From the NCBI GenBank assembly GCA_949740445.1, contig CATJIF010000125.1, positions 1 through 56,427 on the forward strand: a DNA stretch of 56,427 nt. The letters run 5' to 3'. The DNA is from an uncultured Peptostreptococcaceae bacterium. Lineage in GTDB: Bacteria > Bacillota > Clostridia > Peptostreptococcales > Anaerovoracaceae. How positions within the stretch are numbered: the stretch's first letter is position 1; each line of letters starts with the position of its first letter. The notes below the pieces were generated by a model. That model saw nothing but the letters and a program-made list of their open reading frames with translations. It ran no database searches and was not told where the DNA came from. Made by a program: the position numbers and the translations under genes. This document shows, one piece after another, positions 42,495-52,678 of this stretch.

Positions 42495-42863
42495 ATGAAA
42501 TTCCAATATATACACAATAACATCAATGTGCTGCATTTGGACCGTTCTCTGGAGTTTTACCAGAAGGCGCTGGGGCTGACAGAGCAGAGGCGCAAGGAGG
42601 CTGATGATCACAGCTTTATTCTGGTGTACCTCAGCGACGAGGCGAAAACCCACGAAATAGAGTTGACATGGCTTCGGGACCGCAGCGCGCCGTACAACCT
42701 GGGCGACAATGAAATCCACATGGCGTTTTGTACCGATGCCTATGAAGAAGCGCATGCCCTCCATCAGGAAATGAATGCGATCTGCTATGAAAATCCTGAC
42801 ATGGGCATATATTTTATCAGCGATCCAGACGGCTACTGGATAGAGATTATTCCGAGACGTTAA
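42495..42863 (+). CDS. VOC-family protein (glyoxalase I-like)
   Basis: A 122-residue single-domain vicinal-oxygen-chelate protein. The two beta-alpha-beta-beta-beta modules carry candidate metal ligands His7 (FQYIHNNINV), Glu in THEIELTW, His in NEIHMAF and Glu in WIEIIP, the pattern of lactoylglutathione lyase-like enzymes. It begins immediately after the M20 gene stop with GAAAGGAG as ribosome binding site. It may detoxify methylglyoxal or act on a small-molecule intermediate of the same pathway; context alone does not decide. Confidence 0.87.
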   Translation: MKFQYIHNNINVLHLDRSLEFYQKALGLTEQRRKEADDHSFILVYLSDEAKTHEIELTWLRDRSAPYNLGDNEIHMAFCTDAYEEAHALHQEMNAICYENPDMGIYFISDPDGYWIEIIPRR

Positions 42864-42978
42864 AGTCTTGCACACCGCAGAGGACGGTCTGTGTTATAAC
42901 CGCCTGGCAGATTGCAGCAGACGATTTACAGCGGTATCGCGCGTGCTGAAATGACTCGAAAAATGAAAAAAGATTATC

Positions 42979-43007
42979 TTGATTTTTCCCGAAAAAAATA
43001 GTATGGT
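42979..43007 (+). promoter_or_regulatory. Promoter of the V-ATPase operon
   Basis: TTGATT (42979-42984), a 17-bp spacer and TATGGT (43002-43007), 44 bp before the first ATPase gene. It follows about 115 bp with no element I can name. Confidence 0.55.
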
Positions 43008-43050
43008 TAGTAATAATTAAAAATTTTCAGACGGGAAAGGGGGTAAAAGA

Positions 43051-43377
43051 GTGACCATAGAACAACTGAATGCGATTACAGAAAGCGAAGCTTTGGCAGA
43101 AGAGATCCGCAAAGAAGCAAAAGCGGCGGCAAAGGCGAAGCGGGAGGCTGCAGAAAAAGAAGCCGCTGCAAACGTCGAAGCTGCCAGGCAGGCAGCAGCA
43201 CAGGAGTATCGGAAAGCCATGGAAGAAGCTGAGGTCAAAGCCCAGGCGGAATTTCAGCGCATCCTGAACGAAAGTCAAGAAAACAGCCGTTCGATTGAAA
43301 CTCGGGGGCGAAGCAGAATGCCACAGGCGGTAGGCCGGGTGAAAGAAAGGATTGTGAATTCAAGTGTCAATCGTTAA
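43051..43377 (+). CDS. ntpF: V-type ATPase peripheral-stalk subunit (NtpF, subunit G/H)
   Basis: A 108-residue, strongly charged coiled coil (Ala/Glu/Lys heptads in residues 15-75), as in the stalk subunit that pairs with subunit E. The GTG start has AAAGGGGG 8 nt upstream. The C-terminal ~30 residues are basic rather than helical. The 3' end overlaps ntpI by 14 bp. It opens the operon, the same place as ntpF in Enterococcus hirae. Confidence 0.82.
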   Translation: MTIEQLNAITESEALAEEIRKEAKAAAKAKREAAEKEAAANVEAARQAAAQEYRKAMEEAEVKAQAEFQRILNESQENSRSIETRGRSRMPQAVGRVKERIVNSSVNR

Positions 43378-45340
43378 AATGAAGCGGATATCTGTCGCCG
43401 GCATGGCCGAGGACAGAAAAGATCTGATTCGGAAGCTTCAGAAGCTTGGCGCGGTGGAAATCAGCAATCAGGACTGGAAGCTGTCAGACCCGCAGTGGGC
43501 GCAGCAGGTGCAAAAGGGCGACCGCGAGCCAGAGCTGACGGAGATCGAGGTGCAGCTGGCAAAGACGCGGCTGGCCATCGAAACGCTGGAGCGTTACGAC
43601 ACAGCCAAAAAGCCCTTGATTTTTACCCGGCGGCTGATGGACGAAGATTCGTTCTTGCAGCAGACAAAGCAAGAGAGTGCACTTTCCAGTTGCCGCGACG
43701 AGGCGTTGCGCCTGCGAGAGCAGCTCAATCAGATCGACGAGCAGATCAATCAAAACAATCTGGAAGCAGCGGCCTTAGCGCCCTGGGAAAGCTTCGGCGT
43801 TCCGCTCAATCGCTTGCAGACTGCAAAAACAAAGTTGATTTTGGGCTTGCTGCCTCTGGCAGTAGAAACAGGGCAGTGTGCCGGAGCTCTGCAGGAGGAA
43901 TTTCCTGCGACCGCGTTCTTTGAAATTTCTCGCGATAAATCCATGATTTATGCGGCGGTGATCTGCTTAAAGGAAGAAGAAGAAGACGTGTGGCGGCGGC
44001 TGCGCGGTTTCGGTTTTAACCGGATCGCCCTCGAAGAGGCAGATGCGACGGCAAGCCAGCGCAGGGCTGCGCTGACCGCACAGGTGCAAGAGCAGCAGAA
44101 GAGCCGCGAGGCCGTGGTGGAAGCATTGAAGGTGCAGGCGGAACATCTGCCAAAGCTTCAGCTGCTGCACGATAGCCTGGCGCTGAAGCGGGACCGCTGC
44201 CGCGCCGGCGAAAACTTTTTAAAAACGAAGAAAACCTTCCTTTTAGAAGGTTGGATTCCCGCAGGTTGCGAGGACAAGGCGTCGCAGATTCTGGACAGCT
44301 GCGGATGCTGGTACGAATACCGCGAGCCGCAAGACGGCGAGGAAATACCTATTTTACTGCAAAACAGCAGCTTTGCAACGCCGTTTGAGGCCATTACGCA
44401 GTTGTATTCCCTTCCGGTGGCAGGGAATATCGACCCCACGAAATTTTTCGCGCCGTTTTACGTTATGTTTTTCGGCATTATGCTGTCGGATGCAGGCTAC
44501 GGTATCGTTTTAGCGCTGGCCTGCGCACTGCTTCTAAAAAAGTACCGTCTGGAGGGCATGTTCCAGAAAATGATTCGCCTGTTCTTCTACTGCGGGTTAT
44601 CGACGGTCTTCTGGGGCGCGGTTTTCGGCGGATGGTTCGGCGATTTCTTTACCGTGCTGGGCTCGATGTTCGGCGCAGATATTGCGATACCGCCACTGTG
44701 GTTTAATCCGTTGGATAATATTATGGGCATGCTGGTATTTTCGCTGATTTTCGGCGTAATTCATCTGTTTGCCGGCATGGCAGTCAATGCATACCTGCTG
44801 ATTCGCGACGGCCATCCCTTCGACGCATTTTGCGATGTGGGCCTTTGGTATCTTCTGATCGGCGGCATCGGCGTCATCTTCCTGGGCAGCAGCCTGGGCC
44901 TTGCAGGCGTGTCGCAGGCGGGAACATACATGGCAGTTGGCGGCGCGGTCGGCGTGCTTCTAACTGGCGGACGCCACAACAAGGGAATCGGCAAGGTGAC
45001 CGGTGGCCTGGGTTCGCTCTACAACGTAACCAGCTACCTGTCGGATGTGCTGTCCTATTCCCGGTTGCTGGCGCTGGGCCTGTCTACAGGCGTCGTGGCG
45101 CAGGTAGTAAATATGATGGGCTCGCTTGCCGGCGATGGCATCGTGGGGCTGATCGTTTTGATGATTGCCTTTATCATAGGCCACACCTTCAATATGGCAG
45201 TCAACCTGCTGGGTTCGTTCGTACACGCCAGCCGGTTGCAGTACGTGGAATTTTTCGGCAAGTTTTATGAAGGCGGTGGCGAACCGTTTTCGCCGTTCCG
45301 CGCAGATACAAAGTATGTGAATATCGTTTCTGAAAAATAG
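43364..45340 (+). CDS. ntpI: V-type ATPase subunit I (membrane subunit a)
   Basis: A 658-residue subunit I: a cytoplasmic arm (residues 1-350) with coiled coils, then 7-8 membrane helices. The half-channel helix YLSDVLSYSRLLALGLSTGVVAQV carries the essential Arg, and LQYVEFFGKFYEGGGEPFSPF is the family C-terminus. It starts with GTG inside the end of ntpF. With the K ring it forms the ion path. Confidence 0.95.
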   Translation: MSIVKMKRISVAGMAEDRKDLIRKLQKLGAVEISNQDWKLSDPQWAQQVQKGDREPELTEIEVQLAKTRLAIETLERYDTAKKPLIFTRRLMDEDSFLQQTKQESALSSCRDEALRLREQLNQIDEQINQNNLEAAALAPWESFGVPLNRLQTAKTKLILGLLPLAVETGQCAGALQEEFPATAFFEISRDKSMIYAAVICLKEEEEDVWRRLRGFGFNRIALEEADATASQRRAALTAQVQEQQKSREAVVEALKVQAEHLPKLQLLHDSLALKRDRCRAGENFLKTKKTFLLEGWIPAGCEDKASQILDSCGCWYEYREPQDGEEIPILLQNSSFATPFEAITQLYSLPVAGNIDPTKFFAPFYVMFFGIMLSDAGYGIVLALACALLLKKYRLEGMFQKMIRLFFYCGLSTVFWGAVFGGWFGDFFTVLGSMFGADIAIPPLWFNPLDNIMGMLVFSLIFGVIHLFAGMAVNAYLLIRDGHPFDAFCDVGLWYLLIGGIGVIFLGSSLGLAGVSQAGTYMAVGGAVGVLLTGGRHNKGIGKVTGGLGSLYNVTSYLSDVLSYSRLLALGLSTGVVAQVVNMMGSLAGDGIVGLIVLMIAFIIGHTFNMAVNLLGSFVHASRLQYVEFFGKFYEGGGEPFSPFRADTKYVNIVSEK

Positions 45341-45859
<519 letters not shown>

Positions 45860-45906
45860 TCTGACGGATTTCCAATGTCCGATCTCAGCGCGGAGCAATC
45901 AGCGGC

Positions 45907-45934
45907 GCAAAGAAGGCCGCGCCCGGCTCTTTGC
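45907..45934 (+). promoter_or_regulatory. Stem in the ntpK-ntpE gap
   Basis: GCAAAGA (45907-45913) pairs with TCTTTGC (45928-45934) around a GC-rich loop, within a 143-bp gap (45860-46002) that is otherwise unlike the tight junctions of this operon. It may be a processing or stabilising element that lets the many-copy K subunit be made in excess. Confidence 0.45.
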
Positions 45935-46002
45935 AGAGGCGGCGGCTTGCGCCCAGCTTTTTATGTTGATCCAGCGCAGATAGTAAAGAAGAGAGGAACG
46001 CG

Positions 46003-46593
46003 ATGAGTTTAGAGAAGATAACAGAGCGAATTATAGCGGAGGTTAGACAGGAAGAAAAAACACTGCTTGCAGAGGCCGAGGCCCAGGCAGAGAATATTTT
46101 AAAGCGGGCCGATCAGAAGGTGGCGGAAATCCGCCGTCAGGCAGAGGAAAAAGCGGCGGCAGATGCCAGAATGCTCTTGGAGCGGCAGACGCTTGCGGCG
46201 CGCCTGGAGGGGCGTAAGATGGATCTTGCCACACGGCAGACGCTGATTGCAGAGAGCATCGAAAGCGCCATGGAGCAGCTTGCGGCACTTCCCGATGAGG
46301 ACTATGCCAAACTGCTTGCGCAGATGATTGGCGACAGCGCGGCCAAAGGCGGCGAAATTGTGATGAATGCTGCCGACCGGAAGCGGGTAGGGCAGCGTTT
46401 GGTGCAGCTTTTGAACGCGCAGAATCCGACGCAGCCGATAACACTTGCAGAGGAGACGGTGCGGACGCGAGGCGGCCTTATCCTGCGGCAGGGAGCGGTA
46501 GCGTTGAACGCGACCTTCGAGGTTATCATTGATACGTATGACAACGCCGTGCAGAGGGAAGCTGCGGAGGCGCTGTTCGGTCAGGAGGGATAA
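46003..46593 (+). CDS. ntpE: V-type ATPase subunit E
   Basis: A 196-residue peripheral-stalk subunit: a long N-terminal Ala/Glu/Lys coiled coil (residues 10-70) and a C-terminal globular domain (MEQLAALPDEDYAKLLAQMI, GGLILRQGAVALNATFEVII). It pairs with the stalk subunit encoded by the first gene of the operon. AGAGAGGAACGCG precedes the ATG. ntpC starts 3 bp after the stop. Confidence 0.93.
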   Translation: MSLEKITERIIAEVRQEEKTLLAEAEAQAENILKRADQKVAEIRRQAEEKAAADARMLLERQTLAARLEGRKMDLATRQTLIAESIESAMEQLAALPDEDYAKLLAQMIGDSAAKGGEIVMNAADRKRVGQRLVQLLNAQNPTQPITLAEETVRTRGGLILRQGAVALNATFEVIIDTYDNAVQREAAEALFGQEG

Positions 46594-46595
46594 CG

Positions 46596-47666
46596 TTGAG
46601 CAGGAGAAAAGATGAAGCTTACATCTTCGCCTGTGCGCGGATTCGGAGCAACGAGCGCAGCTTGCTTTCCGACCTTCAGTTCGAAAAGATGGTTACGGCG
46701 AAAGACTTAGCAGAAGCAGCGGCAGTGCTTGCCGAGGCGGGCTACGAAGTCGCATCTTCCGGCGGGGCTTCGGTTCCAGGAGCGCAAACCCCGTCGGGCA
46801 CGCCTGTCGGTACTGCAGGACGATCCAAGGAAACCATCGACAGCGACCGGATTTTAACGGCGGAGCAAAATAAACTGTACGATGTAGTGCGGTCGGCGCT
46901 TCCCGATGCGCAGGAAATTTCCGCTCTGCTGCTTCCGGGCGATTACCATAATCTGAAGGTGTTGCTAAAAGCGGAGTTTTTAAAAACCGATCCAGCACCC
47001 CTGATGGTATCGACGGGTACGATAGACCCTGTGCGGCTGCAGGAAATGCTGCGGGAAAGAAGCCTGGCGGACCTGAGCCCCTGCATGAGGCAGGGCGTAG
47101 AGCAGGCGATTGCACAGTTTGCTAAAAATGCAGACCCGCAGCAGGTGGATTTTATTTTAGACCGGGCCTGCTATCAGGATATGGCAGCTGCGGCCGAACG
47201 CCTAGGAAATGCGTTTATCATCGGCTATGTCAGGCGACTGATCGACTGCTTAAACGTCAAGGCGTTTGTGCGGCTGCGGCGCATGGGAAAAAGCTTCGAA
47301 AGCCTGCGCGAGGTATTTTTGCCGGGCGGAACCGTTCCCGAATCGCTGCTGACCGATGTATATGAAGAACCGCTGTCCCGCGCAGCGGAGCTTTTAATGA
47401 CCTACGGATTTCAGCCGGCGTTTTCCGAAGGGGGAGCGGATATCGAAGAGAACGGGCGCTTTACGCGCTTTGAGCGGATGTGCGACGACTTTTTGATGGA
47501 ATATATCCGACAGGCCAAGTACGTCAGCTTCGGCATCGAGCCGGTGGCCGCGTACCTGCTGGCAAAGGAAAGCGAACTGAAGACAGTGCGGATTCTGCTG
47601 GCCGGAAAGGCCGCAAACCTTCCGCCTGCGCAGATTCGAGAAAGAATGAGGGCTGCTTATGTATAA
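46596..47666 (+). CDS. ntpC: V-type ATPase subunit C (central stalk, subunit d)
   Basis: A 356-residue subunit C that links the catalytic shaft to the K ring. Family features include DYHNLKVLLKAEFLK, RACYQDMAAAAERL and the C-terminal VAAYLLAKESELKTVRILLAGK. It starts with TTG after CAGGAGG. An extra Gly/Ser/Pro-rich loop lies at residues 45-70. The end overlaps the next gene by 8 bp. Confidence 0.93.
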   Translation: MSRRKDEAYIFACARIRSNERSLLSDLQFEKMVTAKDLAEAAAVLAEAGYEVASSGGASVPGAQTPSGTPVGTAGRSKETIDSDRILTAEQNKLYDVVRSALPDAQEISALLLPGDYHNLKVLLKAEFLKTDPAPLMVSTGTIDPVRLQEMLRERSLADLSPCMRQGVEQAIAQFAKNADPQQVDFILDRACYQDMAAAAERLGNAFIIGYVRRLIDCLNVKAFVRLRRMGKSFESLREVFLPGGTVPESLLTDVYEEPLSRAAELLMTYGFQPAFSEGGADIEENGRFTRFERMCDDFLMEYIRQAKYVSFGIEPVAAYLLAKESELKTVRILLAGKAANLPPAQIRERMRAAYV

Positions 47667-47979
47667 AATCGGAGTCATCGGCGATAAAGAAAGCGTCTGG
47701 GGCTTCAAGGCGGTAGGCCTTCATACGCAGGCCTGCGAAAGCAGCGAAGAAGCCGCAAACGCCCTGCATCGCATGGCAAAAGAGGAGTATGCGATTATCT
47801 ATATTACAGAAAGCCTGTGCGCGGAGCTGACCGGGGATATGGATCAATACAGAAGTCAGCCGCTGCCGGCGATTATCCCCATTCCCGGCAGGGAGGGGAG
47901 CCTGGGCATCGGAATGCGGAATGTGAAGAATGCAGTGGAAAAGGCCGTTGGCGTGGATCTGCTGTTCGGAGGTGAATAA
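47659..47979 (+). CDS. ntpG: V-type ATPase subunit F (NtpG)
   Basis: A 106-residue Rossmann-like central-stalk subunit. [20 protein letters not shown] and [12 protein letters not shown] are typical, as is the C-terminal [19 protein letters not shown]. It overlaps ntpC by 8 bp and ends 1 bp before ntpA. The order C-F-A-B-D matches other clostridial operons. Confidence 0.93.
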   Translation: MYKIGVIGDKESVWGFKAVGLHTQACESSEEAANALHRMAKEEYAIIYITESLCAELTGDMDQYRSQPLPAIIPIPGREGSLGIGMRNVKNAVEKAVGVDLLFGGE

Positions 47980-47980
47980 G

Positions 47981-49756
47981 ATGAGTCAGGGAAAGATAGT
48001 CAAGGTCTCCGGGCCGCTGGTTGTGGCCTCGGGTATGGAGCACGCTGACATGTTCGACGTGGTCCGCGTCAGCAATAAAGGGCTGATCGGAGAAATCATC
48101 GAAATGCGCGGAGGCATGGCCTCCGTTCAGGTATACGAAGAAACCGCTGGCCTGGGCCCGGGAGAACCGGTCATTACCACAGGCGCACCGCTGTCTGTAG
48201 AGCTTGGGCCGGGCCTGATCGAAACGATGTACGACGGCATCCAGCGTCCGCTGGCGGCGATGTATGCCATGGCGGGAAGCAACATTACCCGCGGCATCAA
48301 CGTTCCGGCGTTGGACCGCGAAAAGAAGTGGGAATTTGTTCCGGCGGTCAAGGCCGGCGATGCGGTGGAGGCGGGCGACATCATCGGAACCGTGCAGGAA
48401 ACCGTAGTCGTTGAGCATCGCATTATGGTGCCTTACGGTGTTTCCGGCGTGGTGCAGTCCATCGAAAAGGGAAGCTTTACGGTAGAAGAAACAGTCTGCA
48501 CGCTGAAGGCGGAGAGCGGCGAGACAGTATCGCTTTCCATGCTGCAGAAGTGGCCGGTGCGCAGAGGCCGCCCATATAAAGAAAAATTGGTGCCGGAGAT
48601 GCCGCTGATCTCCGGGCAGCGGGTCATCGACACGCTGTTTCCCATCGCCAAGGGCGGTGTTGCCGCTGTTCCGGGGCCTTTCGGCAGCGGAAAGACGGTC
48701 GTACAACACCAGCTTGCCAAGTGGGCGGATGCGGACATCGTAGTCTACATCGGCTGCGGCGAGCGCGGAAACGAGATGACCGACGTACTGAACGAGTTTC
48801 CGGAGCTGGTAGACCCCAAGACCGGCCAGTCGCTGATGAAGCGGACGGTGCTGATTGCCAACACCTCGGATATGCCGGTAGCGGCGCGTGAAGCTTCCAT
48901 CTATACGGGAATTACTATCGCCGAATATTTCCGCGATATGGGATATTCCGTGGCGCTGATGGCGGACTCCACCTCGCGCTGGGCGGAGGCGCTGCGCGAA
49001 ATGTCCGGACGTCTGGAAGAGATGCCCGGTGAAGAGGGCTATCCCGCCTACCTGGGTTCGCGGTTAGCGAGTTTTTATGAAAGAGCAGGCCGCGTAGTCA
49101 GCCTGGGAAAAGACGGCCGCGTGGGCGCACTGTCTGCCATTGGTGCGGTTTCGCCTCCCGGCGGCGACACTTCCGAGCCGGTATCGCAGGCGACGCTGCG
49201 CATCGTTAAAGTATTCTGGTGCCTGGATTCGGCGCTGGCCTACAGCCGCCACTTCCCGGCCATCAACTGGCTGCAGAGCTATTCGCTGTACGTGGACCGC
49301 TTGACAAAGTGGTACGAAGATAATGTAAGCCCCGATTTCCCGAAGATGCGTGCAGAGACGATGCACCTGCTTCAGGAAGAGGCGGAGCTGAACGAAATCG
49401 TACAGCTGGTCGGCGTGGACGCGCTGTCTCCTTCGGATCGAATTAAGCTGGAGGCCTGCAAGTCCATCCGCGAGGACTATCTGCATCAGGATGCGTTTAA
49501 CGAGGTGGATACGTATACCTCGATGAACAAACAATACAAGTTGCTGGGCCTGATTTTAGCGTACTATCACCAGTCGACGCAGGCAGCGGCAGCGGGTGCC
49601 GATTTCAACGCGCTGGTTAAGCTGCCCGTGCGGGAGGCCATCGGGCGCTTTAAGTACATCGAAGAAGCCAGAATCGACCAGGCGTATGAGGATATCATGC
49701 AGGAGCTGACCGGCAGCATTTCTGCGCTGACAGGACAGGGGGAGAAAGATGATTAA
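47981..49756 (+). CDS. ntpA: V-type ATPase catalytic subunit A
   Basis: A 591-residue catalytic subunit. The P-loop is [15 protein letters not shown], and the non-homologous insertion of A subunits (about residues 115-185) is present. Other motifs: [34 protein letters not shown] and [17 protein letters not shown] 47981 has GGAGGTGAATAAG upstream and is preferred to the ATG at 47930, which is inside ntpG. It overlaps ntpB by 8 bp. Confidence 0.97.
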   Translation: MSQGKIVKVSGPLVVASGMEHADMFDVVRVSNKGLIGEIIEMRGGMASVQVYEETAGLGPGEPVITTGAPLSVELGPGLIETMYDGIQRPLAAMYAMAGSNITRGINVPALDREKKWEFVPAVKAGDAVEAGDIIGTVQETVVVEHRIMVPYGVSGVVQSIEKGSFTVEETVCTLKAESGETVSLSMLQKWPVRRGRPYKEKLVPEMPLISGQRVIDTLFPIAKGGVAAVPGPFGSGKTVVQHQLAKWADADIVVYIGCGERGNEMTDVLNEFPELVDPKTGQSLMKRTVLIANTSDMPVAAREASIYTGITIAEYFRDMGYSVALMADSTSRWAEALREMSGRLEEMPGEEGYPAYLGSRLASFYERAGRVVSLGKDGRVGALSAIGAVSPPGGDTSEPVSQATLRIVKVFWCLDSALAYSRHFPAINWLQSYSLYVDRLTKWYEDNVSPDFPKMRAETMHLLQEEAELNEIVQLVGVDALSPSDRIKLEACKSIREDYLHQDAFNEVDTYTSMNKQYKLLGLILAYYHQSTQAAAAGADFNALVKLPVREAIGRFKYIEEARIDQAYEDIMQELTGSISALTGQGEKDD

Positions 49757-51203
49757 GGAATATAAAACCATCGCCGAAGTGGCCGGCCCGCTGATGCTGG
49801 TTAAGGGCGTGGAAGATGTAACATACGACGAGCTGGGCCACATCATTTTACCCAGCGGCGAGCAGCGGCGCTGCCGCGTGCTGGAGGTCAACGGCAGCGA
49901 TGTTCTGGTGCAGCTGTTCGATAACGCTGCCGGCATCAACCTGAAAGAAAGCTCAGTCAAGTTCTTCGGCCGCAGCATGGAGCTGGACGTATCTCCGGAA
50001 ATGTTGGGACGCGTATTCGACGGTATGGGCCATCCGAAGGATGGCGGCCCGGAACTGATTGCCGACAAGCATCTGGATATCAACGGCCTGCCCATGAACC
50101 CGGCGGCCCGCGAATATCCGTCGGAGTTTATTCAGACGGGCGTTTCCGCCATCGACGGCTTAAATACGCTGGTGCGCGGACAGAAGCTGCCGATCTTCTC
50201 CGGTTCGGGCCTGCCTCATGCAGAGCTTGCGGCGCAGATTGCCCGCCAGGCGAAAGTATTGGGAAGCGACAGCAAGTTCGCCGTGGTCTTTGCCGCCATC
50301 GGTATTACCTACGAAGAAGCAGACTTCTTTGTTTCGGACTTTAAAAAAACCGGCGCCATCGACCGTGCAGTGCTGTTTATGAATCTGGCCAGCGACCCGG
50401 CGGTCGAACGTATCGCTACGCCGCGTATGGCCCTGACAGCAGCGGAATACCTGGCGTTTGATCTGGGCATGCACGTGCTGGTTATCCTGACGGATATCAC
50501 CAACTACGCGGAAGCGCTGCGCGAGGTTTCGGCAGCGCGCAAAGAGGTTCCGGGGCGCAGAGGCTATCCCGGTTATCTGTACACGGACCTGGCGACCATG
50601 TACGAGCGGGCCGGAAAGAAGCGGAATGTCGAAGGCTCGATTACGATGATACCGATTTTAACCATGCCCGAGGACGACAAGACGCATCCGATTCCTGACC
50701 TGACAGGGTATATTACCGAAGGGCAGATCATTCTGTCCCGCGAGCTGTACCGCAAGGGCATAAAGCCGCCCATCGACGTTTTGCCGTCGCTGTCCCGTCT
50801 AAAAGACAAGGGCATCGGCGTGGGCAAGACCCGCGAGGACCACTCCGGCACCATGAACCAGCTGTTTGCGGCCTATGCCCGCGGCAAGGAGTGCAAAGAG
50901 CTGATGGCCATTCTGGGCGAGGCAGCGCTGTCCGATGTGGATTTGCTGTACGCCAAGTTTGCCGATGCGTTCGAGCAGGAATACGTATCGCAGGGCTACG
51001 AGAACAACCGCGGCATCGAAGAAACGCTGGACATCGGCTGGAAGCTTCTGACGATGCTGCCCAGGATCGAGCTGAAGCGTATTAAGGACGAGATGCTGGA
51101 TCGCTACCTGCCAAAGGCCATGGCCGCTGCCGGCATATCAGAAGACGCTGCTGCTGATGCACAGGCGGATACCAGTGCTGCCGACGGCGCAGGAGAGCAG
51201 TAA
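49749..51203 (+). CDS. ntpB: V-type ATPase regulatory subunit B
   Basis: A 484-residue B subunit. In place of a Walker A loop it has [19 protein letters not shown], as expected for the non-catalytic subunit, and conserves [24 protein letters not shown] and the Arg finger region [11 protein letters not shown]. An Ala/Asp-rich tail ([18 protein letters not shown]) extends past the usual end. GGGGGAGAAAG lies before the ATG. Confidence 0.97.
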   Translation: MIKEYKTIAEVAGPLMLVKGVEDVTYDELGHIILPSGEQRRCRVLEVNGSDVLVQLFDNAAGINLKESSVKFFGRSMELDVSPEMLGRVFDGMGHPKDGGPELIADKHLDINGLPMNPAAREYPSEFIQTGVSAIDGLNTLVRGQKLPIFSGSGLPHAELAAQIARQAKVLGSDSKFAVVFAAIGITYEEADFFVSDFKKTGAIDRAVLFMNLASDPAVERIATPRMALTAAEYLAFDLGMHVLVILTDITNYAEALREVSAARKEVPGRRGYPGYLYTDLATMYERAGKKRNVEGSITMIPILTMPEDDKTHPIPDLTGYITEGQIILSRELYRKGIKPPIDVLPSLSRLKDKGIGVGKTREDHSGTMNQLFAAYARGKECKELMAILGEAALSDVDLLYAKFADAFEQEYVSQGYENNRGIEETLDIGWKLLTMLPRIELKRIKDEMLDRYLPKAMAAAGISEDAAADAQADTSAADGAGEQ

Positions 51204-51215
51204 AGGAGGCCGGGA

Positions 51216-51902
51216 ATGGCGAGATTGAATGTAAATCCGACCCGTATGGTGCTGAGCAATCTGCGCAAGCGGCTAAAGACAGCGACTCGCGGCCACAAGC
51301 TGATGAAGGATAAGCGCGACGAATTGATGAAGCGCTTTTTGGAGCTGGCCCGGGAAACAAAAGAATTTCGCAGCCAGGTCGAGCAGCAGTTGTCGGAGAT
51401 TTACGGCAGCTTTACCATTGCCAGCGCCGTGATGTCCAGCCAGTATATGGAGGAAGCCCTGATGTTTCCCAAGCAGGGGGTAGCCATCGAGGTCGGGCAG
51501 AAAAACGTAATGAGCGTAAACGTTCCCGTGTTCCAGTTTACGACTACCACTGAAGACACGGCGGACATCTACCCGTATGGCCTGGCGACCACATCTGGCG
51601 AGCTGGACAGCGCGATTGCCGGGCTGGCAAAGGTCTTTCCGGCCATGCTGTCGCTTGCGGCCAGCGAAAAAGAGCTGGCGCTGCTGGCAGACGAGATCGA
51701 AAAGACGCGTCGCCGGGTAAACGCTCTGGAATACGTAATGATTCCGCAGCTGGAAGAAACGATCCGCTACATCACGATGAAACTCGATGAAAACGAACGC
51801 GGAAACCAGACGCGCCTGATGAAAGTCAAGGACATGATGCTTCAGGAATCCATCGAACAGAAGCGGATGCGCGACCGGGAAATGGAACTTCAGGCGCAGT
51901 AA
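51216..51902 (+). CDS. ntpD: V-type ATPase subunit D (central shaft)
   Basis: A 228-residue subunit D, two long antiparallel helices forming the rotating shaft. The N-terminal LNVNPTRMVLSNLRKRLKTA and C-terminal RVNALEYVMIPQLEETIRYI are signatures. AAAGGAGGCCGGG precedes the ATG. It closes the operon and is followed by a hairpin. Confidence 0.97.
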   Translation: MARLNVNPTRMVLSNLRKRLKTATRGHKLMKDKRDELMKRFLELARETKEFRSQVEQQLSEIYGSFTIASAVMSSQYMEEALMFPKQGVAIEVGQKNVMSVNVPVFQFTTTTEDTADIYPYGLATTSGELDSAIAGLAKVFPAMLSLAASEKELALLADEIEKTRRRVNALEYVMIPQLEETIRYITMKLDENERGNQTRLMKVKDMMLQESIEQKRMRDREMELQAQ

Positions 51903-51927
51903 AAACCACAAAAAAAGCATAAAAAGA

Positions 51928-51957
51928 ACAGCTCCGGCATAAAGTCGGGGCTGTTTC
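51928..51957 (+). terminator. Terminator of the V-ATPase operon
   Basis: AACAGCTCCG (51928-51937) pairs with CGGGGCTGTT (51947-51956) with one wobble pair; the T-run is short (GTTTCGTTGTT), so it is a moderate terminator. Confidence 0.65.
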
Positions 51958-52039
51958 GTTGTTAGTTCCGCGTTAATCTTGTTGCGGCTCGCATAAAGCC
52001 TGCCTCCGGCGCATAGATTGATGCAGGAGGTGGTGTTTC

Positions 52040-52573
52040 ATGTTCGATGCACAAGGATTGTTTACGGAGCTGTACGACTGGATTTTACAGACCAACCCGC
52101 AGGCAATGGCGAATGTAAAAGGAGGGGCCGGAAACGAAGAACTGAACGGCGTAATTTATTTTTTTCAGACAGAGATGGGCGTTGTCGTGATGTATTCCGT
52201 AGGCGGGTTGCCGGTGAATACGCAAAGCTGCACAGGGTCTGTGTTTGCCATGCACATTCACGAGGGGGGAAGCTGCGCGGGAACCGCAGACGATCCGTTT
52301 TCTGAAACTGGCGGACATTACAACCCCTACGGGTGCCCGCATCCTTACCAGGCGGGAGACCTGCCGCCGCTGTTCAGCAATGGTGGATATGCGTTTGGCG
52401 CGGTGCTGAGCAGCCGCTTCGGCGTGGAAGAAATTCTGGGAAGAACCGTAGTGGTTCACGCCGATGTCGATGATTTTCATACGCAGCCCGCTGGAAATTC
52501 CGGAAAGAAAATCGCATGCGGTGTAATCTACGCATTGGATAGCGCAGACAAAACATGCGTTGAGGCAAAATAG
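52040..52573 (+). CDS. Copper/zinc superoxide dismutase-like protein without signal peptide
   Basis: A 177-residue SOD_Cu family protein lacking an export signal, so it is cytoplasmic. Copper ligands appear as His72 and His74 (AMHIHEGGSC), bridging His93 (GGHYNP) and His140 (VVVHADVDDF). Zinc ligands His101 and Asp107 are kept, but the position of the third zinc-site His (HPYHAGD in relatives) is Gln104 (HPYQAGD). The disulfide cysteines Cys79 and Cys160 are present. Activity is therefore uncertain. AGGAGGTGG lies 8-16 nt before the ATG. It is a single-gene unit with a weak terminator. Confidence 0.85.
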   Translation: MFDAQGLFTELYDWILQTNPQAMANVKGGAGNEELNGVIYFFQTEMGVVVMYSVGGLPVNTQSCTGSVFAMHIHEGGSCAGTADDPFSETGGHYNPYGCPHPYQAGDLPPLFSNGGYAFGAVLSSRFGVEEILGRTVVVHADVDDFHTQPAGNSGKKIACGVIYALDSADKTCVEAK

Positions 52574-52593
52574 AAAGCACAGCTTGCTTTTTT
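52574..52593 (+). terminator. Small terminator after the SOD-like gene
   Basis: AAAGCA (52574-52579) pairs with TGCTTT (52585-52590) and runs into further T residues, directly after the stop codon. Confidence 0.5.
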
Positions 52594-52678
52594 GGGGAAA
52601 GTGTGTCAAAATTTCTGATAGAAATACGTTTACGAGACCGCTGCACAGGTTTTAGAAATAAGAAAGGAAGCACAAACG

